From 34-65-8 sp964516135 (GTDB taxonomy: Bacteria > Pseudomonadota > Alphaproteobacteria > Sphingomonadales > Sphingomonadaceae), in NCBI GenBank assembly GCA_964516135.1, contig CAZEWN010000017.1, positions 1 through 64,000 of the forward strand: a stretch of DNA of 64,000 nt, given 5' to 3'. The position numbers and the translations under genes are program-made. The notes beneath the pieces were generated by a model, which was given only the letters and a program-made list of their open reading frames with translations, had not been told where the DNA came from and ran no database searches. Below are positions 44,448 to 53,498 of this stretch, in pieces (position 1 is the first letter of the stretch; each line of letters starts with the position of its first letter).

Positions 44448-44450
44448 CAC

Positions 44451-44834
44451 TTGCAGAAGTTCACCCCCGAACAGCAATCGGTCCGCGTCCTCAAGGTGGG
44501 CGAGCGGGTGCGGCATATCCTGTCGGAACTGCTCGCGCGGCGGGAAGTACACGACGACACGCTCTCGGCGCACACCGTAAGCGTCACCGAGGTGCGGATG
44601 ACGCCCGACCTCAGGAACGCCATTGCCTACGTCAAGCCGCTGCTGGGCGAGGACGAGGGGGTGGTGATCAAGGCGCTGCGCGGCAACACCGCCTATCTCC
44701 AGCGGGAGGTTGCCAAGCGCCTCGGCCTGAAATTTGCCCCCAAGCTCCAGTTCAAAGCCGATGAGAGCTTCGACGAAGCCGACCGGATCGAGCGATTGCT
44801 GAACGATCCCAAGGTCGTGCGCGACCTCGACTAG
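44451..44834 (+). CDS. rbfA: Ribosome-binding factor A
   Basis: A 127-residue factor for 16S rRNA maturation. Motifs QSVRVLKVGERVRHILSELL and AYLQREVAKRLGLKFAPKLQ are typical of RbfA. The start is TTG at 44451 without a clear ribosome site of its own; no better in-frame start exists, so translation may depend on the preceding small gene. The stop overlaps the convergent YceI gene by four bases. Confidence 0.93.
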   Translation: MQKFTPEQQSVRVLKVGERVRHILSELLARREVHDDTLSAHTVSVTEVRMTPDLRNAIAYVKPLLGEDEGVVIKALRGNTAYLQREVAKRLGLKFAPKLQFKADESFDEADRIERLLNDPKVVRDLD

Positions 44835-45394
44835 TCAGGCACCATCCGCGCCCTGATGCGGATCGTCACATTGCGGCCCACGATCAGCGGGTAGGCGGTC
44901 ATGCCGAAATCGCGGCGATCGATTGTGGTGGTCGCGGTTAGGCCGATCGGTGCCCGTCCCGTGGCCTCGCCCGGCGGCGTGTCGAAACGCACCGTCAGCC
45001 GCGCCGGGCGAGTCACGCCGCGCGCGGTGATTTCGCCATCGACGGTCGCATCCCGCGCGCTCGTCAGCGTCATCGTGCGCCCCGTGAACGTGATGGCGGG
45101 ATAGCGCGCGACGTCGAAAAAGTTCGGTCCCCGCAACCGTTCCAGCGTGACCTTGTCCGGCGCGGTTAGCGCGCGCGCATCGAGCGTGACGTCAAGGTCG
45201 ATCCTCTCCGGCGTATCGGCTGACAGCGCGATGCTGCCGCGCATCCTGGGAAACCCGGCAGTCTTGCTGGTGAGGCCGAAGAAGGCGACCTTCGCCGTCA
45301 CCTCGCTGCCCGCCTGATCCAGCGCATAGCGATAGACCGGCGAACTGTTCGCGGTCAGGAGCAACAGGGCGGCGGCGGCGATTGCGCGGTACAT
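44831..45394 (-). CDS. YceI-family periplasmic protein
   Basis: A 187-residue lipocalin-like protein. The signal peptide (MYRAIAAAALLLLTANSSP) is followed by YRYALDQAGSEVTAKVAFFG, NFFDVARYPAITFTGRTMTL and the conserved FGMTAYPLIVG. YceI proteins bind isoprenoid quinones or other lipids in the periplasm; exact ligand unknown. The ATG at 45394 is chosen because it alone begins the signal peptide. Confidence 0.88.
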   Translation of the reverse strand: MYRAIAAAALLLLTANSSPVYRYALDQAGSEVTAKVAFFGLTSKTAGFPRMRGSIALSADTPERIDLDVTLDARALTAPDKVTLERLRGPNFFDVARYPAITFTGRTMTLTSARDATVDGEITARGVTRPARLTVRFDTPPGEATGRAPIGLTATTTIDRRDFGMTAYPLIVGRNVTIRIRARMVPD

Positions 45395-45472
45395 GCACGG
45401 ATCCTCCCGCCCCCACAGGAAACGCTGGGCTCGCCGTGGCGCGGCGTCAAGCGCGGGGCTAAGGGGGAGGCG

Positions 45473-46051
45473 ATGGCCAAGCTCTATTTCTATTACGCCA
45501 GCATGAATGCGGGCAAGTCGACCACCCTGCTGCAGGCGGATTTCAACTACCGCGAGCGCGGGATGGCGACGATGCTGTGGACCGCCGCGCTGGACGACCG
45601 GAGCGAGGAACAGGCGATCGAAAGCCGCATCGGCCTTGGCGCAGGCGCGCACCGCTTCGCCCCCGACACCGACCTGTGGGCACGCGTCACCGCCGCGCAC
45701 CGCGCGGACCCGATCCACTGCGTGCTGATCGATGAAGCGCAATTCCTGACCAGGGATCAGGTGTGGCAATGCGCGCGGCTGGCCGACGAGGGCGGCATTC
45801 CTGTGCTGTGCTATGGCCTGCGGACGGATTTCCAGGGTGAACTGTTTCCCGGTTCCGCAGCGCTGCTTGGCATCGCGGATTCGCTCGTCGAGCTTAAGGC
45901 GATCTGCCACTGCGGGCGCAAGGCGACGATGAACCTGCGGGTCGATGCCGGCGGCGCGGCGGTGCGGCATGGCGCGCAGACCGAGATTGGCGGCAACGAC
46001 CGCTACGTCGCGCTGTGCCGACGGCATTTCTCCGAGGCGCTGGCGGACTGA
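45473..46051 (+). CDS. tdk: Thymidine kinase
   Basis: A 192-residue type II thymidine kinase of the salvage pathway. Walker A is YYASMNAGKSTTLLQ (about 7-21), the Walker B-like LIDEAQFLT follows, and the lasso region contains CHCGRKATMNLRV. Two of the usual four zinc cysteines are visible in CHC and one near the C-terminus (ALCRRHF), as in E. coli Tdk. Stands alone, upstream of the M50 gene. Confidence 0.94.
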   Translation: MAKLYFYYASMNAGKSTTLLQADFNYRERGMATMLWTAALDDRSEEQAIESRIGLGAGAHRFAPDTDLWARVTAAHRADPIHCVLIDEAQFLTRDQVWQCARLADEGGIPVLCYGLRTDFQGELFPGSAALLGIADSLVELKAICHCGRKATMNLRVDAGGAAVRHGAQTEIGGNDRYVALCRRHFSEALAD

Positions 46052-46076
46052 TCCGCCGCCCCCTATCTAGCCCCGC

Positions 46077-46760
46077 ATGACCGACACCCTGTTATTCGCG
46101 GCGATCCTCGTGCCGTGCCTGATCGTTGCGATCGTGTTTCACGAGGTCGCGCACGGGTGGACCGCGCTGGCGCTCGGCGATCCGACCGCGCACGAACAGC
46201 GCCGCCTCAGCCTCAATCCACTGCGCCATGTCGATCCGGTCGGCACGCTGCTGGTGCCGGGCGGACTGGCGCTGCTGGGCGGGCCGATCTTCGGTTGGGC
46301 GAAGCCGGTGCCGGTGCGGCAGGACCGGCTCGACAATCCGCGCTTCGGTATGATGGCGGTGGCGGCGGCCGGGCCGGGCAGCAACCTGCTGCTGGCAGGC
46401 TTGGGCGCAGTCGTGTTCGGCCTCTATGCTGGGTCGGTCGGGTTTGGACAGGCGATGGCGGGCGGCGTGGCCTTCAACGTGTTCATGACCTTCATCGCGA
46501 TCAACGTGTTCCTGGCGTCGTTCAATCTGCTGCCGATCCCGCCCTTCGATGGATCGCACATCGTAGAAGGGCTGCTGCCGCGCAGGCTGGCCGTCCATTG
46601 GGCGCGGCTGCAACAGATTGGCATCTTCTTCCTGATCGCATTAATCGCGGTCACCTGGGCGTTCCCGGACACCGGCATCATCGAACGATTCGTGCTGCCC
46701 CCGGTTGAATGGGCGCAGGCACATTACCTGCGCCTCGCGCTATGGATCGCGGGTGAATAA
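46077..46760 (+). CDS. Site-2 protease (M50) family membrane protease
   Basis: A 227-residue polytopic zinc protease. The active-site motif HEVAHGW (HExxH, about residues 22-28) lies in a transmembrane segment, and the third ligand is in the conserved LLPIPPFDGSHIVEGLLP. It has no PDZ domain, so it belongs to the compact group III-type S2P set rather than RseP. Substrate unknown. Its stop overlaps the truB GTG start by eight bases. Confidence 0.92.
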   Translation: MTDTLLFAAILVPCLIVAIVFHEVAHGWTALALGDPTAHEQRRLSLNPLRHVDPVGTLLVPGGLALLGGPIFGWAKPVPVRQDRLDNPRFGMMAVAAAGPGSNLLLAGLGAVVFGLYAGSVGFGQAMAGGVAFNVFMTFIAINVFLASFNLLPIPPFDGSHIVEGLLPRRLAVHWARLQQIGIFFLIALIAVTWAFPDTGIIERFVLPPVEWAQAHYLRLALWIAGE

Positions 46761-47703
46761 GCCTGCGCCGCCGCATCCTGTGTCGGGCTGGCTGATCCTC
46801 GACAAGCCACGCGGGCTGGGTTCGACCCAGGGCGTGGCCGCGGTGAAGCGCGTGCTGCGGCAGGGCGGCTATGCCAAGACCAAGGTCGGCCACGGCGGTA
46901 CGCTCGATCCCGAGGCGGAAGGCGTGTTGCCGATCGCGCTGGGCGAGGCGACCAAGCTCGCCGGGCGGATGCTCGATGCGAGCAAGATCTACGAGTTCAC
47001 CGTTCGCTTTGGCGAGGAGACTGACACGCTCGATGCCGCGGGGACGGTGGTTGCCACATCCAATGTGAGGCCGACGCTCGCCGGGTTAAAGGCGGTGTTG
47101 CCACGCTTCACCGGCGCGATTGAGCAGGTGCCACCAGCCTATTCGGCGCTCAAGGTGGATGGCAAGCGCGCCTACCACCGCGCGCGCGCGGGCGAGGAGG
47201 TGGTGCTGTCGACGCGCGCGGTGACGGTATTCGATCTCTCGCTCCTCCCTTCCGCCAACCGGGAGGAGCTGAATTGTGCCACGCTTCGCGCTCACGTGTC
47301 CAAGGGCACCTACATCCGCAGCCTTGCCCGCGACGTCGCCCATGCCCTTGGAACGGTTGGCCACGTCACCTATTTGCGGAGGACCAAGGCCGGTCCGTTC
47401 CGCCAGGAACAGGCGATTTCGCTGGACATGCTTGAGAAACAAGCTAAGCGCGCGAGCCTTCACAACCTCATCCTGCCGCTCGAGGCGGGGCTGGACGACA
47501 TCCCGGCCTTCCACCTCGATCCCGATAGCGCGCAGGCGGTCCGCCAGGGCCGGGTGCTTTCGGACTTGCCCCCTGTTCGTGAAGGATGGGCTAACGGGCT
47601 TCACCTCGCCACGCTGCACTCCGTGCCCGTCGCGCTGGTGGAAATCGATAGTGGCACGCTGCGCGTGATCCGGGGCTTCAACCTTCCCGATGTCGCTGAG
47701 TGA
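46753..47703 (+). CDS. truB: tRNA pseudouridine 55 synthase
   Basis: A 316-residue enzyme that makes pseudouridine 55 in the T loop of tRNAs. The catalytic Asp is in KVGHGGTLDPEAEGVLPIAL, and PPAYSALKVDGKRAY and KGTYIRSLARDVAHAL are conserved. The GTG at 46753 overlaps the M50 stop and begins the usual N-terminus (SGWLILDKPRG). rpsO starts 10 bases downstream. Confidence 0.96.
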   Translation: MNKPAPPHPVSGWLILDKPRGLGSTQGVAAVKRVLRQGGYAKTKVGHGGTLDPEAEGVLPIALGEATKLAGRMLDASKIYEFTVRFGEETDTLDAAGTVVATSNVRPTLAGLKAVLPRFTGAIEQVPPAYSALKVDGKRAYHRARAGEEVVLSTRAVTVFDLSLLPSANREELNCATLRAHVSKGTYIRSLARDVAHALGTVGHVTYLRRTKAGPFRQEQAISLDMLEKQAKRASLHNLILPLEAGLDDIPAFHLDPDSAQAVRQGRVLSDLPPVREGWANGLHLATLHSVPVALVEIDSGTLRVIRGFNLPDVAE

Positions 47704-47713
47704 GAGAAAACAT

Positions 47714-47983
47714 ATGTCGGTTACCGCTGAAAAGAAACAGGAAGTCATCAAGGATAACGCCCGCGAAGATGGCGACACGGGCAGCCCCGAAGTACAGGTC
47801 GCGATCCTCACCGAGCGCATCCGCAACCTGACCGAGCACTTCAAGGCGCACCACAAGGACAACCACTCGCGCCGCGGCCTGCTGATGATGGTCAACAAGC
47901 GCCGGTCGCTGCTCGCGTACCTCAAGAAGAAGGACGTTGAGCGTTACAACGGCCTGATCGCGAAGCTGGGCCTTCGCAAGTAA
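47714..47983 (+). CDS. rpsO: 30S ribosomal protein S15
   Basis: An 89-residue complete S15: MSVTAEKKQEVIKDNAREDG, DTGSPEVQVAILTERIRNLT and HSRRGLLMMVNKRRSLLAYL. It binds the central domain of 16S rRNA. The truB-rpsO-pnp order is classical. A hairpin follows directly, before pnp. Confidence 0.98.
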   Translation: MSVTAEKKQEVIKDNAREDGDTGSPEVQVAILTERIRNLTEHFKAHHKDNHSRRGLLMMVNKRRSLLAYLKKKDVERYNGLIAKLGLRK

Positions 47984-47992
47984 GTTTCCCGG

Positions 47993-48014
47993 AGCGGCCC
48001 CTCAGCGGGCCGCT
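47993..48014 (+). terminator. Hairpin between rpsO and pnp
   Basis: AGCGGCCC pairs with GGGCCGCT across a six-base loop, ten bases after the rpsO stop. The following TCGTCT is a poor T-run. It is probably an attenuator or processing hairpin, as is usual between rpsO and pnp. Confidence 0.6.
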
Positions 48015-48153
48015 TCGTCTATGGGCATCCCGCGCAATTCGGCGTGGGCGGCCTTCCGGGGCGCAATCCAGCCCCTTTACCGGACCGGGACGGCATCCCC
48101 GGCAAGCAAGCCCCGCCGCGCAATAGGGCCGGTGGGACCGAAGGAAACATAAA

Positions 48154-50454
48154 ATGTTCGACACCAAGACTGTATCGATGGAGTGGGGCGGAAAGACCCT
48201 CACCCTCGAAACCGGCCGCATCGCCCGTCAGGCCGACGGCGCCGTGCTGGCCACTTATGGCGAAACCGTGGTGCTGTGCGCCGTCACTGCCGCGCGCAGC
48301 GTCAAGGAAGGGCAGGATTTCTTCCCGCTCACCGTCCATTACCAGGAAAAGTTCTTCGCCGCTGGGCGCATCCCGGGCGGCTTCTTCAAGCGTGAACGCG
48401 GCGCGACGGAAAAGGAAACGCTGGTTTCCCGCCTGATCGACCGCCCGGTCCGCCCGCTGTTCCCCGAAGGTTTCTACAACGAGATCAACGTCATCGCCCA
48501 GGTTCTGAGCTATGACGGCGAAGTCGAGCCCGATGTGCTGGCGATGATCGCCGCTTCGGCTGCGCTGACCATTTCCGGCGTGCCGTTCATGGGCCCGATC
48601 GGCGCTGCGCGTGTCGGTTACGTCGATGGCGAATACACGCTCAACCCGCGTCAGGACGTTGCCGCCGACGGTGCGCTCGACCTGGTCGTCGCTGCGACCG
48701 GCGACGCGGTGATGATGGTCGAATCCGAAGCCAAGGAGCTGTCGGAAGAGGTCATGCTCGGCGCCGTCTTGTTCGCGCATGACGAGATCAAGAAGGTCGT
48801 GAACCTGATCGTTGACCTCGCTGAAAAGGCCGCCAAGGACGCCTGGCCGCTCGACAAGGTGGAAGACAAGTCGGCGACGCTGGAGGAACTGCGCTCGGTC
48901 ATCGGCGACGATCTCGCCGCAGCCTACAAGCTGACCAACAAGTCCGAACGCCAGAACGCGATCAATGCCGCCCGCACCAAGGCGCGCGAGCATTTCGCGC
49001 ATCTCGAGGCGGACGATCCGGCCGGTTACATGGGCCGCATCAAGCTGGTCAAGAAGCTGGAAAGCGACATCGTGCGCAAGGCCATCCTGAAGGACGGCAC
49101 CCGCATCGACGGCCGCAAGACCGATCAGGTCCGCCCGATCGAATCGCAGGTCCACCTGCTGCCCCGCGCGCACGGTTCGGCGCTGTTCACCCGCGGCGAG
49201 ACGCAGGCGATCTGCACCACCACGCTGGGCACCAAGGACGCCGAGCAGATGATCGACGGGCTGGAGGGTCTGTCGTACTCCAACTTCATGCTGCACTATA
49301 ACTTCCCGCCCTATTCGGTCGGCGAGGTTGGCCGCTTCGGCGCGCCGTCGCGCCGCGATACGGGCCACGGCAAGCTGGCGTGGCGCGCACTGCGCGCAGT
49401 GCTGCCGACGAAGGACGAATTCCCGTACACGATCCGCGTGGTCAGCGACATCACCGAGTCGAACGGTTCGTCCTCGATGGCGACCGTCTGCGGCGGCAGC
49501 CTTGCGCTGATGGACGCGGGCGTGCCGATCAAGCGGCCCGTCAGCGGCATCGCGATGGGCCTGATCCTCGAGGGCAGCGACTTCACCGTCCTCAGCGACA
49601 TCCTGGGCGACGAGGATCACCTCGGCGACATGGACTTCAAGGTCGCGGGGACGTCCGAAGGCATCACCACGATGCAGATGGACATCAAGGTCGCGGGGAT
49701 CACCCGCGAGATCTTCGAAGCTGCGCTGCATCAGGCCAAGGCCGGCCGTGCGCACATCCTGGGCGAAATGACCAAGGCGCTGGGCGAGGCCCGGACCGAG
49801 CTTTCGGCCCATGCTCCGCGCATCGAGACGATGCAGATCGACAAGTCGAAGATTCGCGACGTTATCGGCACCGGCGGCAAGGTGATCCGCGAGATCGTCG
49901 CTGAAACCGGCGCAAAGGTCGACATCGACGACGAAGGCCTGATCAAGATCAGCTCGTCCGACCTCAGCCAGATCGAAGCGGCACGCAAGTGGATCGCCGG
50001 GATCGTGGAAGAGGCCGAAATCGGCAAGATCTACGACGGCAAGGTCGTCAACATCGTCGATTTCGGTGCGTTCGTGAACTTCATGGGCGGCAAGGACGGT
50101 CTCGTCCACGTCAGCGAAATGAAGAACGAGCGGGTCGAGAAGCCGACCGATGTCGTGTCGGAAGGCATGGACGTGAAGGTCAAGGTGCTCGAGATCGACC
50201 AGCGCGGCAAGGTCCGCCTGTCGATGCGTGTCGTCGACCAGGAAACCGGCGAGGAGCTGGAGGACACCCGTCCCCCGCGCGAACCCCGCGAGCCTCGTGG
50301 TGATCGCGGCGATCGTGGCGGCGACCGTCGCGGCCCCCGCGGCGATCGTGGGGGACGTGACCGCGGTCCGCGCCGTGATGGCGGTGATCGCGGCCCGCGC
50401 CGTGACCGCGAAGGTGGTGGCGACAACCACGTCCCCGACTTCCTGAAAGACTGA
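48154..50454 (+). CDS. pnp: Polyribonucleotide nucleotidyltransferase
   Basis: A 766-residue phosphorolytic 3'-5' exoribonuclease, part of the RNA degradation machinery. Two RNase PH domains are visible (GFFKRERGATEKETLVSRLI; SDITESNGSSSMATVCGGSL), then a KH domain (IRDVIGTGGKVIREIVAETG) and an S1 domain (GKVVNIVDFGAFVNFMGGKD). After S1 a 45-residue Arg/Gly/Asp-rich tail (repeats of GDRGG, RGPR) extends the protein, which is longer than E. coli PNPase. A terminator hairpin follows 20 bases after the stop. Confidence 0.98.
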   Translation: MFDTKTVSMEWGGKTLTLETGRIARQADGAVLATYGETVVLCAVTAARSVKEGQDFFPLTVHYQEKFFAAGRIPGGFFKRERGATEKETLVSRLIDRPVRPLFPEGFYNEINVIAQVLSYDGEVEPDVLAMIAASAALTISGVPFMGPIGAARVGYVDGEYTLNPRQDVAADGALDLVVAATGDAVMMVESEAKELSEEVMLGAVLFAHDEIKKVVNLIVDLAEKAAKDAWPLDKVEDKSATLEELRSVIGDDLAAAYKLTNKSERQNAINAARTKAREHFAHLEADDPAGYMGRIKLVKKLESDIVRKAILKDGTRIDGRKTDQVRPIESQVHLLPRAHGSALFTRGETQAICTTTLGTKDAEQMIDGLEGLSYSNFMLHYNFPPYSVGEVGRFGAPSRRDTGHGKLAWRALRAVLPTKDEFPYTIRVVSDITESNGSSSMATVCGGSLALMDAGVPIKRPVSGIAMGLILEGSDFTVLSDILGDEDHLGDMDFKVAGTSEGITTMQMDIKVAGITREIFEAALHQAKAGRAHILGEMTKALGEARTELSAHAPRIETMQIDKSKIRDVIGTGGKVIREIVAETGAKVDIDDEGLIKISSSDLSQIEAARKWIAGIVEEAEIGKIYDGKVVNIVDFGAFVNFMGGKDGLVHVSEMKNERVEKPTDVVSEGMDVKVKVLEIDQRGKVRLSMRVVDQETGEELEDTRPPREPREPRGDRGDRGGDRRGPRGDRGGRDRGPRRDGGDRGPRRDREGGGDNHVPDFLKD

Positions 50455-50473
50455 CGGCTATCGTTCGAAAAGC

Positions 50474-50506
50474 AGGGGGTTGCGGGCAACTTGCCCGTAG
50501 CCCCTT
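50474..50506 (+). terminator. Terminator-like hairpin after pnp
   Basis: Stem built from AGGGGGTTGCGGGC and GCCCGTAGCCCCTT with a five-base loop and G-T pairs, followed by TGTCTTTG. Fits a rho-independent terminator of the rpsO-pnp transcript. Confidence 0.7.
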
Positions 50507-50564
50507 GTCTTTGCGCGCAGCTTTGCCAGAAGCGAGCCGTGCCAATGAAGCGACGAGGCCGATA

Positions 50565-51611
50565 ATGCCCCACAGAGGTCTGGACAGTCGGTTCATGGCG
50601 ACCCTGGCGCGGTTGCCGCTCGGCCAATCGCGCCCGTGGATAGGCTATTGTGTCGCAGTTGCCCTGTCGGTGGGCGGATTTTGGCTGCGGGACCAGATCG
50701 GCGACGGCCTCCCCCCCGGGTTCCCCTATCTCACCTTTTTCCCCGCCGTCATCATAACGGCCTTCTTCTTCGGAATCGGCCCCGGCATCGTTGCGGCAAT
50801 CCTGTCGGGCCTCGCGGCGTGGTATTTCTTCCTTCCTCCATTCGGAAGTTTCGCGCTGTCGTTCGGTGCGGCGATAGCGCTGGGTTTCTACATCTTCATC
50901 GTCACCGTTGACATTGCGCTCGTCCATTGGATGCAGCGCGCCAACGCCGTCTCGCGCGAAGAGCGGCGCCGCAGCCTCGCGCTCGCCGAAAACCGCGAAC
51001 TGTTGTTCCGCGAACTTCAGCACCGGGTTGGCAACAATCTGCAAATGATCGCGTCGCTGATCTCGCTGCAGACGCGACGGCTGACCGACGAAACCGCGCG
51101 ATCCGCGCTCGAGGAGGCGGCGCGTCGGGTGGGGACAGTCGGACGTATCCAGCGTCAACTCTACGATCCGCGCGGAACCCAGCTGAGCCTTGCCGCCTAC
51201 ATCGACCAGATCGGACGCGATGTGATCGATGCTTCGGGCCGCGAAGGCGTCGATTACAGCTTTGCTGCGAGTAGCGACATGGTGCTGCCACCGGAAAAGG
51301 CTATTCCCACCGCGATCGTGGTTGCCGAAGCGATCAACAATGCAATCGAGCATGGTTTCGGCACGGATGGGAGCGGCCATGTCGCGGTTACGGTGGAATC
51401 TGTCGATGGCGGCATGGCGGTGACCGTCGCGGACGATGGCAAGGGGCTGCCGAGCGGCTTCAATCTCGACACCGCCGACAGCCTTGGGTTGAAGATCGCC
51501 CGCGCCTTGGCACAGTCGGTCGGCGGCGATTTCGCAATGACGGCTGCTCCACAAGGGCGCGGTACGCTCGCGCGCTTGCAAATCGCGGTTTCTCCCGCGT
51601 TGGCGGGATAA
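50565..51611 (+). CDS. Membrane histidine kinase, HisKA_2/HWE type
   Basis: A 348-residue sensor kinase. Three or four hydrophobic segments near the N-terminus (ITAFFFGIGPGIVAAILSGL; WYFFLPPFGSFALSF) match the DUF4118/KdpD-like membrane domain. The HisKA_2 box has the phospho-acceptor His in RELQHRVGNNLQMIASLISL, and the ATPase lobe shows VVAEAINNAIEHGF and VADDGKGLP. No response regulator is next to it. In alphaproteobacteria such kinases often serve light, blue-light or general stress signalling; input here is unknown. Start at 50565 or 50595. Confidence 0.9.
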   Translation: MPHRGLDSRFMATLARLPLGQSRPWIGYCVAVALSVGGFWLRDQIGDGLPPGFPYLTFFPAVIITAFFFGIGPGIVAAILSGLAAWYFFLPPFGSFALSFGAAIALGFYIFIVTVDIALVHWMQRANAVSREERRRSLALAENRELLFRELQHRVGNNLQMIASLISLQTRRLTDETARSALEEAARRVGTVGRIQRQLYDPRGTQLSLAAYIDQIGRDVIDASGREGVDYSFAASSDMVLPPEKAIPTAIVVAEAINNAIEHGFGTDGSGHVAVTVESVDGGMAVTVADDGKGLPSGFNLDTADSLGLKIARALAQSVGGDFAMTAAPQGRGTLARLQIAVSPALAG

Positions 51612-51615
51612 ACCC

Positions 51616-52296
51616 ATGTTGCCGCGTGAAAAGCTGGCCTCCGCCGCCATTCCGGGCGGCGATAGCCTTACCCTGATCAGCCACGGGCGCGATTTCGTGA
51701 TCATGCTCGGGCGTGAGGAGCTGATGGGCACGCGGATGCGCTATTCGGAAGAGCAACTCGCCGAGTTGACGCTCGAACGAATCGCCGCGCCGCGTCCACG
51801 CGTGCTAATTGGCGGCTATGGCATGGGCTTTACGTTCCGTGCCGCGCTTGCCAGGCTGCCCGAAGGTGGCCGGGTAGTGGTGGCCGAGGTGGTCCACGAA
51901 ATCCTCGACTGGGCCCGGGGGCCGCTTGCGACTCTAACCGGCGACACACTTGCCGATCCACGCGGCGAAGTCATCATCGCCGATGTCGCCGCGCTGATCG
52001 ATGATGCGATTGACGGCACCACGGCGCGCTATGACGCCATCCTGCTCGATGTCGACAACGGCCCGGACGGGATCGTGCGCGATGGAAACGACCGGCTTTA
52101 TACCCGTACGGGCCTGGCCAAGGCGCGCGATGCGCTCGAACCCGGCGGAGTATTGGCGATATGGTCCGCCGCGCCAGACCCTGCCTTTGCCCGACGCCTG
52201 CGCGACGCCGGTTTTGCCGTGGAGGAGCGCACCGTGCGTGCACGGCCCAACAACAAGGGGCCGCGCCACACGATCTGGTTCGCTACGCGCCCTTGA
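51616..52296 (+). CDS. Spermidine synthase-like SAM-dependent protein
   Basis: A 226-residue Rossmann-fold protein. RVLIGGYGMGFTFRAALARL is the SAM-binding glycine loop and VVVAEVVHEILDWARGPL the second strand, as in spermine/spermidine synthases; YDAILLDVDNGPD follows. Whether it transfers aminopropyl or methyl groups is unclear because the gatekeeper residues differ from SpeE. It starts four bases after the kinase stop. Its end overlaps the convergent DUF1993 gene. Confidence 0.82.
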   Translation: MLPREKLASAAIPGGDSLTLISHGRDFVIMLGREELMGTRMRYSEEQLAELTLERIAAPRPRVLIGGYGMGFTFRAALARLPEGGRVVVAEVVHEILDWARGPLATLTGDTLADPRGEVIIADVAALIDDAIDGTTARYDAILLDVDNGPDGIVRDGNDRLYTRTGLAKARDALEPGGVLAIWSAAPDPAFARRLRDAGFAVEERTVRARPNNKGPRHTIWFATRP

Positions 52297-52810
52297 GCGG
52301 CAATCGCCCGAGGTAGTCGCGTTTACCCACGGCCACGCCTTTCATGCGCAAAATCCCATAGGCAGTGGTCGCGTGAAAATGGAAGTTCGGCACCGAAAAG
52401 CCGAGCAGGAAATCGCGAACCGTGAAATCCATCCGGAGCTTGTCGCCGATCGAAAATACCATGTCGTTGTCCGCGATGGTGTCGAGTTCAGTTAGATCGA
52501 CTGCCTCCAGCTTCGCACGTGCTTCGCCCAGCTTCTCCGACAGTCCGGCGAAGCTATCTGGCGGCGGTTCCATGTGCGGCTGGAACGCGCCCAGGCGCAC
52601 GCCCTCGACGGCCTGCGCTGAATGCACCCAGCAGCTTTTGACCTGATAGGCGAAGGGCAGCATATCGTCGATCAGCCGCGCGCCGAGAAGCTCGACGGGT
52701 GAATGGCCATTGCGTTCGCACCATTGCTCGGCCTTGGCGACCATGCCTTCGACCGAACCCATTATCTGAAGCCACGTCGGCACCGTCGCGGCATGCAGCG
52801 AAATGCTCAT
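52283..52810 (-). CDS. DUF1993 (DinB-like) protein
   Basis: A 175-residue helical protein of the DUF1993 family, with a DinB-like four-helix layout. Visible motifs are LLGARLIDDMLPFAYQVKSC near the middle and VPNFHFHATTAYGILRMKGV near the C-terminus. Metal binding through His residues is possible; no activity is known. Overlaps the spermidine-synthase-like gene by 14 bases in convergent orientation. Confidence 0.85.
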   Translation of the reverse strand: MSISLHAATVPTWLQIMGSVEGMVAKAEQWCERNGHSPVELLGARLIDDMLPFAYQVKSCWVHSAQAVEGVRLGAFQPHMEPPPDSFAGLSEKLGEARAKLEAVDLTELDTIADNDMVFSIGDKLRMDFTVRDFLLGFSVPNFHFHATTAYGILRMKGVAVGKRDYLGRLPLKGA

Positions 52811-52877
52811 CGCAAGTTCCCCTCGATCCGACCCGGCTTCGCTCTATGTCGATCGCGGCGAGCATCGCAAGCGGCAA

Positions 52878-53498
52878 TCAGGCCATCGCTATGACTTCCG
52901 CGCCCGTGCGCATGATCTCGCGGGCATCGTGGGTTACCAGCAATGTGGGCAGGGGCATCCGTTCGCGGATCCGTTCGATCATCACCAGCGTCGCTTCCGC
53001 GCGTCGCGAATCGAGCGAGGCGAGCGGTTCGTCGAGCAGCAGGAAGCGCGGCGATGACAGCAGCGCACGACCGATCGCGACACGGCGCGCCTCTCCGCCC
53101 GAAAGGTTGCGCGGCCGCCTGTCGAGCAGCCCTTCCAGTTCGAGCAGCGCCGCGACCTCGGTGAGGTCGGGCCCGGCCGGGTGCCTGTGGCGCGCAAGAC
53201 CATAGGCGAGATTGCGGCGCACGCTGAGGTGCGGAAACAGCCGCAGGTCCTGGAAAACATATCCGGCGCCGCGCCTTTCCGGGGCGAGATCGACGCCGCG
53301 TGCGGCGTCGAACAGGGTGTGCCCGCCCACCGCTATCCGGCCCGACAGCGGCCGGGCAAGCCCGGCGATGCAATTGAGCAGGCTCGTCTTGCCGATTCCC
53401 GATGGCCCCGCAACCGCGACCACCTGGGCGTCGCTCACCAGCGTGAAGGGGACATCGCGCGAACCGGCCCGATAGGTCAGCGCGATATCAAAGGACAT
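52878..53498 (-). CDS. modC: Molybdate ABC transporter ATP-binding protein
   Basis: A 206-residue ABC ATPase: Walker A AGPSGIGKTSLL, Q-loop VFQDLRLFPHL, signature NLSGGEARRVAIGRALL, Walker B FLLLDEPLASLD and switch His VTHD. E. coli ModC has a C-terminal TOBE regulatory domain and about 350 residues, so this is a short form without it. ATG at 53498 is used; it lies inside the end of modB. Supplies energy for molybdate uptake. Confidence 0.88.
   Translation of the reverse strand: MSFDIALTYRAGSRDVPFTLVSDAQVVAVAGPSGIGKTSLLNCIAGLARPLSGRIAVGGHTLFDAARGVDLAPERRGAGYVFQDLRLFPHLSVRRNLAYGLARHRHPAGPDLTEVAALLELEGLLDRRPRNLSGGEARRVAIGRALLSSPRFLLLDEPLASLDSRRAEATLVMIERIRERMPLPTLLVTHDAREIMRTGAEVIAMA

Noticed and set aside
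48019..50430. 803-residue open frame antisense to pnp
   Set aside because: Low-complexity shadow frame; PNPase domains on the plus strand are unmistakable.
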